From NORP110 sp051251595 (GTDB taxonomy: Bacteria > Pseudomonadota > Alphaproteobacteria > Rhodobacterales > Rhodobacteraceae), in NCBI GenBank assembly GCA_051251595.1, contig JBPOFA010000011.1:62001-126000 (forward strand): a DNA stretch of 64,000 bases, read 5' to 3'. The notes beneath the pieces were generated by a model that saw nothing but the letters and a program-made list of their open reading frames with translations, ran no database searches and was not told where the DNA came from. Of this stretch, positions 60,861-64,000 are shown piece after piece. The position numbers and the translations under genes are program-made. Positions within the stretch are counted from its first letter, which is position 1. Each line of letters begins with the position of its first letter.

Positions 60861-62201
60861 ATGGCACGGATTGTCTTGATCGCCAGCGGAATAACCAGTC
60901 CGTTAATGAGTCAGCTGGCTCTGGCACAGCGGCTATCTGCCCGAGGACATCAGATTTGTTTTATCGCACCAGAAACATCTAAACATCTGATTGTATACGC
61001 GGGTTTCGATTTTTGCGCAATCCAGACCCCGAGCATTACGACATTCAATCCGCTCTTGCCGCACCCAAATGGTCTGGACCGAATGCGCCCTGGTTGCAGA
61101 AAAAATCGCGCCTTGGAGGCCCTCAATAGCTTGGATCTTTTTGTTCTAAAGGATCACTTGAAGTCGGTGAGGCCAGATATTGTGATGATTGATTGCGAAT
61201 TACATGCGCATATCATTGTTTCGCTTGGGCTGAGGCTTCGGGTCGTATTGACGACAAACATGTTTCTTTCCCGTCCGAGCTTTAAAGCGCCGCCTTTGCA
61301 CTACAGACAGGTGCCGGGTTCCGGCGTGATGGGCTCACCGATTGGTGTTGCCGCCCAGTGGGTCTATTATTTGGCCCGTAAGTTCGCCGTCATTGGAAAA
61401 AACGCTGTCATAGATTGGGGGGCGGACCACCCAAGCGCGTTGTTGGTACTCGCAAGGCAAGAAGGCGTGAATTTGCCTACTCTACTCAGACTGCTTTGCT
61501 GGCAAATGCCTTGGGCCTACAATTTGCCAACGCTGATCATGCTGCCCAGGGCGCTTGATTTACCAACAAAAGCGTCCGCCGAACTTCATTATGTTGGCCC
61601 AATGATTCTGGAAGATCGACCCGTGCCCAAGACCTCAACGCCACCACCAAAAGCAATCGGGGAGAACCGGAGGTCACCTATGAGTCGACGCATTTACGCT
61701 GCATTTGGCACGATACTGTCTCCGGATAATGATTTTATCGCGGCCTTGTGGGAAGTCATGCGCAGACATCCTGATTGGCAATTGATGATTGTGGTAGGCG
61801 AACATTGGCAAAGCAAACCAATTCACAATCCGCCCGAGAACGTAGAGGTTTTCGGATGGGTGCAGCAGCATAAAATCCTAGAGTCCGCGGACCTAGCAAT
61901 TATGCATGGCGGAACCGGAGGGCTCGTCGAAGCCGTCGATACCGCCACTCCAATTTTGGCTTACCCGTATGTTATTGACGAATTTGGTAATGCAACGCGT
62001 GTGGTAATCCACGGAGTTGGTCGATCTGGTAAACCAAGCGACCAAGCAAACCAGATCGAAACTGACATACAATCGATATTTTCTGATACAAGATTTAGAT
62101 CATCTGTGAACGAAATGCAGAAACTATGTCGAAAAGAAACGGAGGCTGAAATTGCAGAGAATTTTGTGGATGCCCTCCTAGGCCAACATGCGAACAAATA
62201 A
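60861..62201 (+). CDS. GT1-family glycosyltransferase
   Basis: 446 residues. The N-terminal domain begins MARIVLIASGITSPLMSQLALAQRLSARGHQ, typical of GT-B macrolide/UGT-type enzymes that glycosylate small molecules. The nucleotide-sugar motif near 340-400 contains GWVQQHKILESADLAIMHGGTGGLVEAVDTATPILAYP (core HGGTGGLVEA). No signal peptide. Being divergent from the NRPS operon and upstream of an ABC exporter, it probably decorates the NRPS product or a lipid precursor; the sugar is unknown. Confidence 0.9.
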   Translation: MARIVLIASGITSPLMSQLALAQRLSARGHQICFIAPETSKHLIVYAGFDFCAIQTPSITTFNPLLPHPNGLDRMRPGCRKNRALEALNSLDLFVLKDHLKSVRPDIVMIDCELHAHIIVSLGLRLRVVLTTNMFLSRPSFKAPPLHYRQVPGSGVMGSPIGVAAQWVYYLARKFAVIGKNAVIDWGADHPSALLVLARQEGVNLPTLLRLLCWQMPWAYNLPTLIMLPRALDLPTKASAELHYVGPMILEDRPVPKTSTPPPKAIGENRRSPMSRRIYAAFGTILSPDNDFIAALWEVMRRHPDWQLMIVVGEHWQSKPIHNPPENVEVFGWVQQHKILESADLAIMHGGTGGLVEAVDTATPILAYPYVIDEFGNATRVVIHGVGRSGKPSDQANQIETDIQSIFSDTRFRSSVNEMQKLCRKETEAEIAENFVDALLGQHANK

Positions 62202-62296
62202 CCAGAGGTGACACTATCCCCTTACTATTGGTCTTTTCACGATCCGGCACACAGGCCAACCAAGCATTTCAAGTGCTTTTGCGGAAATGAATCCGA

Positions 62297-64000
62297 ATGA
62301 TTGACAAAACTAAGCCTTCAACTTCTGCCAAATCGGAATTGAAATCAGAAGATCTGAACAAATCGACGGTCAGCGATAACAAGATGCTTGGGGTCGCCGT
62401 GGCAGATATTTCGACCTGGACAAAAGCCTGGAAGTTAATCGCAAGAGAGGATCGGCGAGCGGCGGTGTATGCCCTTTTTGTTGTGATTGCCTCTGCGCTT
62501 TCATCTGCGTTGATGGTGGCCTCTGCCCTACCGTTCTTCGCTGTATTGGCAGACACGAATATCGTCTCCACTATGCCGGTATTTGGCAAACTCAGCAGTG
62601 TGTTGCGGCTGGAAACACGTTATTCTTTGTTGCTTGTGGTGGGGCTGGGTTCTTTCGCAATCATACTGGCGGCGAGTGCAATGCAAGTTTGGCGCCTGTT
62701 GGTCGTCGAACATTTCGCGGTTCAACAAGCATACAAAATCAGCCGCCGCGTACTGGGTGTTTATCTAAGTCAGCCTTATGTTTACTTTCTGGATAGGCAC
62801 GGTAGCGACATGGCCACCATAGTTTTGAGCGAAGTCGGTGAAACAATTTCCTTCTTCATTCGCCCAGCTATGCAGTTGATCGCCGGTTTGATTACAACAG
62901 TCGCAATTTCAATTTTGTTGTTTTGGGTGAATCCCCAGGTCTCGGTAACTGCGACACTCATTATTGGGACGGCCTATGGTATTGGTTACTGGATCACTCA
63001 ACGCCGGGTGCGCATTCAAGGCCAAATCAGGATCGACTCAAACGAAAATCGCTATCGTGTTACGAACGAGGCATTTGGTGGCATTAAGGCAGTAAAAGCC
63101 ATGGGCCTCGAAAAACAGTATCTGAAGCTTTACGAACAGCCGGCTAAAAAAATGGCCGATGCGATATTTTCCATCCGGGTCGCATCACAATTGCCGTCTA
63201 ATCTCATTTATGCCCTAGCTTCGGGCGGTGTTATCTTTCTGTGTCTCTTTCTGGTGGATGAAGACGCTTTCGAGAATGGTGCCGCTTTGGGTGAACTCAT
63301 CCCAATGCTGGGCGTTTTTGGTTTTGCAGCTCAGCGTCTGATTCCGGAATTGCATCGAATCTATTCCTCGGCAACCGATATGAAATCCGGCATCGCGGCG
63401 ATCAACCGCCTATATGACGATATGCAAGCAACCAAAGAAGTTCTGTCACGCGGCGATACAAAACCGCTCGGCCTAAAGCGAGAGCTGCGGATCAAGGATG
63501 TTGGCTTTGCCTATCCGAATACCACTGGGGAGAGTCTGACAGGCATCAACATTTCACTCGCCGCGGGCCAGAAAGTTGGGATTGTTGGCAGCACGGGCGC
63601 AGGAAAGACGACTTTAGCGGATCTTTTTCTGGGCCTCCTTCGTCCGACTTCTGGTCAAATCATTGTCGATGGCAAACCCTTGAACGCCGACAATATCGTG
63701 TCTTGGCAACGGTCCATCGGGTATGTACCCCAAGACATCTTTCTATCGGATAGCACTGTTGCGGAAAACATTGCCTTCGGTCTTTCCAGGGACGAGATTG
63801 ATTTTGGTCGCGTACGCAAAGCCGCAAGAATCGCGGACATCGCAGATCTTATCGAAAACGAACTTGTGAATGGTTATGATACAACATTGGGAGAACGCGG
63901 TGTGCGTCTTTCTGGTGGACAACGGCAAAGGGTTGGCATTGCCCGTGCTGTTTATCGCGACGCAGATCTTATCGTTTTCGACGAAGCCACAAGTGCGTTG
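62297..64000 (+). CDS. ABC exporter (fused permease and ATPase), partial
   Basis: 568 residues are visible and the frame runs past the right window edge. An N-terminal hydrophilic stretch (about 1-55) precedes six membrane helices (about 60-330). The ATPase domain has Walker A VGSTGAGKTT near 432-441, signature LSGGQRQRVGIARAV near 538-552 and Walker B LIVFDEATSAL at 558-568. The MsbA/PglK-like layout fits export or flipping of a lipid, peptide or lipid-linked sugar. It lies 95 bases after the glycosyltransferase gene in the same direction and is the obvious candidate to export the cluster's product. Confidence 0.92.
   Translation, partial: MIDKTKPSTSAKSELKSEDLNKSTVSDNKMLGVAVADISTWTKAWKLIAREDRRAAVYALFVVIASALSSALMVASALPFFAVLADTNIVSTMPVFGKLSSVLRLETRYSLLLVVGLGSFAIILAASAMQVWRLLVVEHFAVQQAYKISRRVLGVYLSQPYVYFLDRHGSDMATIVLSEVGETISFFIRPAMQLIAGLITTVAISILLFWVNPQVSVTATLIIGTAYGIGYWITQRRVRIQGQIRIDSNENRYRVTNEAFGGIKAVKAMGLEKQYLKLYEQPAKKMADAIFSIRVASQLPSNLIYALASGGVIFLCLFLVDEDAFENGAALGELIPMLGVFGFAAQRLIPELHRIYSSATDMKSGIAAINRLYDDMQATKEVLSRGDTKPLGLKRELRIKDVGFAYPNTTGESLTGINISLAAGQKVGIVGSTGAGKTTLADLFLGLLRPTSGQIIVDGKPLNADNIVSWQRSIGYVPQDIFLSDSTVAENIAFGLSRDEIDFGRVRKAARIADIADLIENELVNGYDTTLGERGVRLSGGQRQRVGIARAVYRDADLIVFDEATSAL

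Overview
The window looks like a chromosomal segment of an alphaproteobacterium, most likely a Rhodobacterales (roseobacter-group) member. The evidence is gene content and order: accB-accC-aat facing NDUFA12-mlaD-DUF2155, a short ClpP/ClpX pair, GapR, an FnrL-type box, a short-chain fatty acyl-CoA regulator, a reductive pyrimidine pathway of the preT/preA type, and Tat-exported or Sec-exported ABC binding proteins. No rRNA or CRISPR was seen; there is one tRNA (Thr, TGT).

Layout. 1-8960: surface polysaccharide genes. A minus-strand operon encodes a sugar epimerase, a methyltransferase, a membrane GT-C glycosyltransferase and a flavoprotein carrying a ferredoxin-like Cys motif (cut by the window edge). 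The plus strand carries a second epimerase, a UDP-sugar 6-dehydrogenase and a UGM/PPOX-like flavoenzyme. 8960-15000: housekeeping genes (clpP, clpX, NDUFA12, mlaD, DUF2155, aat, accC, accB). 15134-27901: a pyrimidine degradation and uptake locus (preT, preA, RutR-like regulator, omega-transaminase, carbamoyl-amino-acid hydrolase, dihydropyrimidinase, NMT1/THI5-type ABC importer), with a near-perfect RutR operator before the transaminase. 28100-33000: small accessory genes (Crp-like and YqhC-like regulators, hydrolase, aldo/keto reductase, MarR remnant, GFA protein).

33035-45268: a carboxylate/acetate-type module. A branched-chain-type ABC importer and acetyl-CoA synthetase face an ScfR-family regulator. 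Next to that regulator lie a lone receiver domain and a symporter-histidine kinase fusion of the CbrA/CrbS type. 45331-50302: a FliM/FliN-like protein, a short DksA-like zinc protein behind an FNR-type box, GapR, small unknowns and an FbpB-type iron permease.

50570-64000: a genomic island. tRNA-Thr is followed 707 bases later by an exact 47-base copy of its 3' end. Between the copies lies the N-terminal remnant of a tyrosine-type integrase, and just beyond is a phage terminase small-subunit remnant. A biosynthetic cluster follows: two NRPSs (C-A-T and C-A-T-C), a GT1-family glycosyltransferase and an ABC exporter cut by the window end. The first NRPS has an Asn-like adenylation code, and its adenylation domain is interrupted by about 340 residues of PP-loop ATPase with cysteine pairs, resembling sulfur-transfer or amidotransferase enzymes. 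I consider this the most likely undescribed system in the window. A reasonable inference is that it makes an N-acylated, possibly glycosylated, small peptide with a sulfur- or amide-modified Asn/Asp unit.
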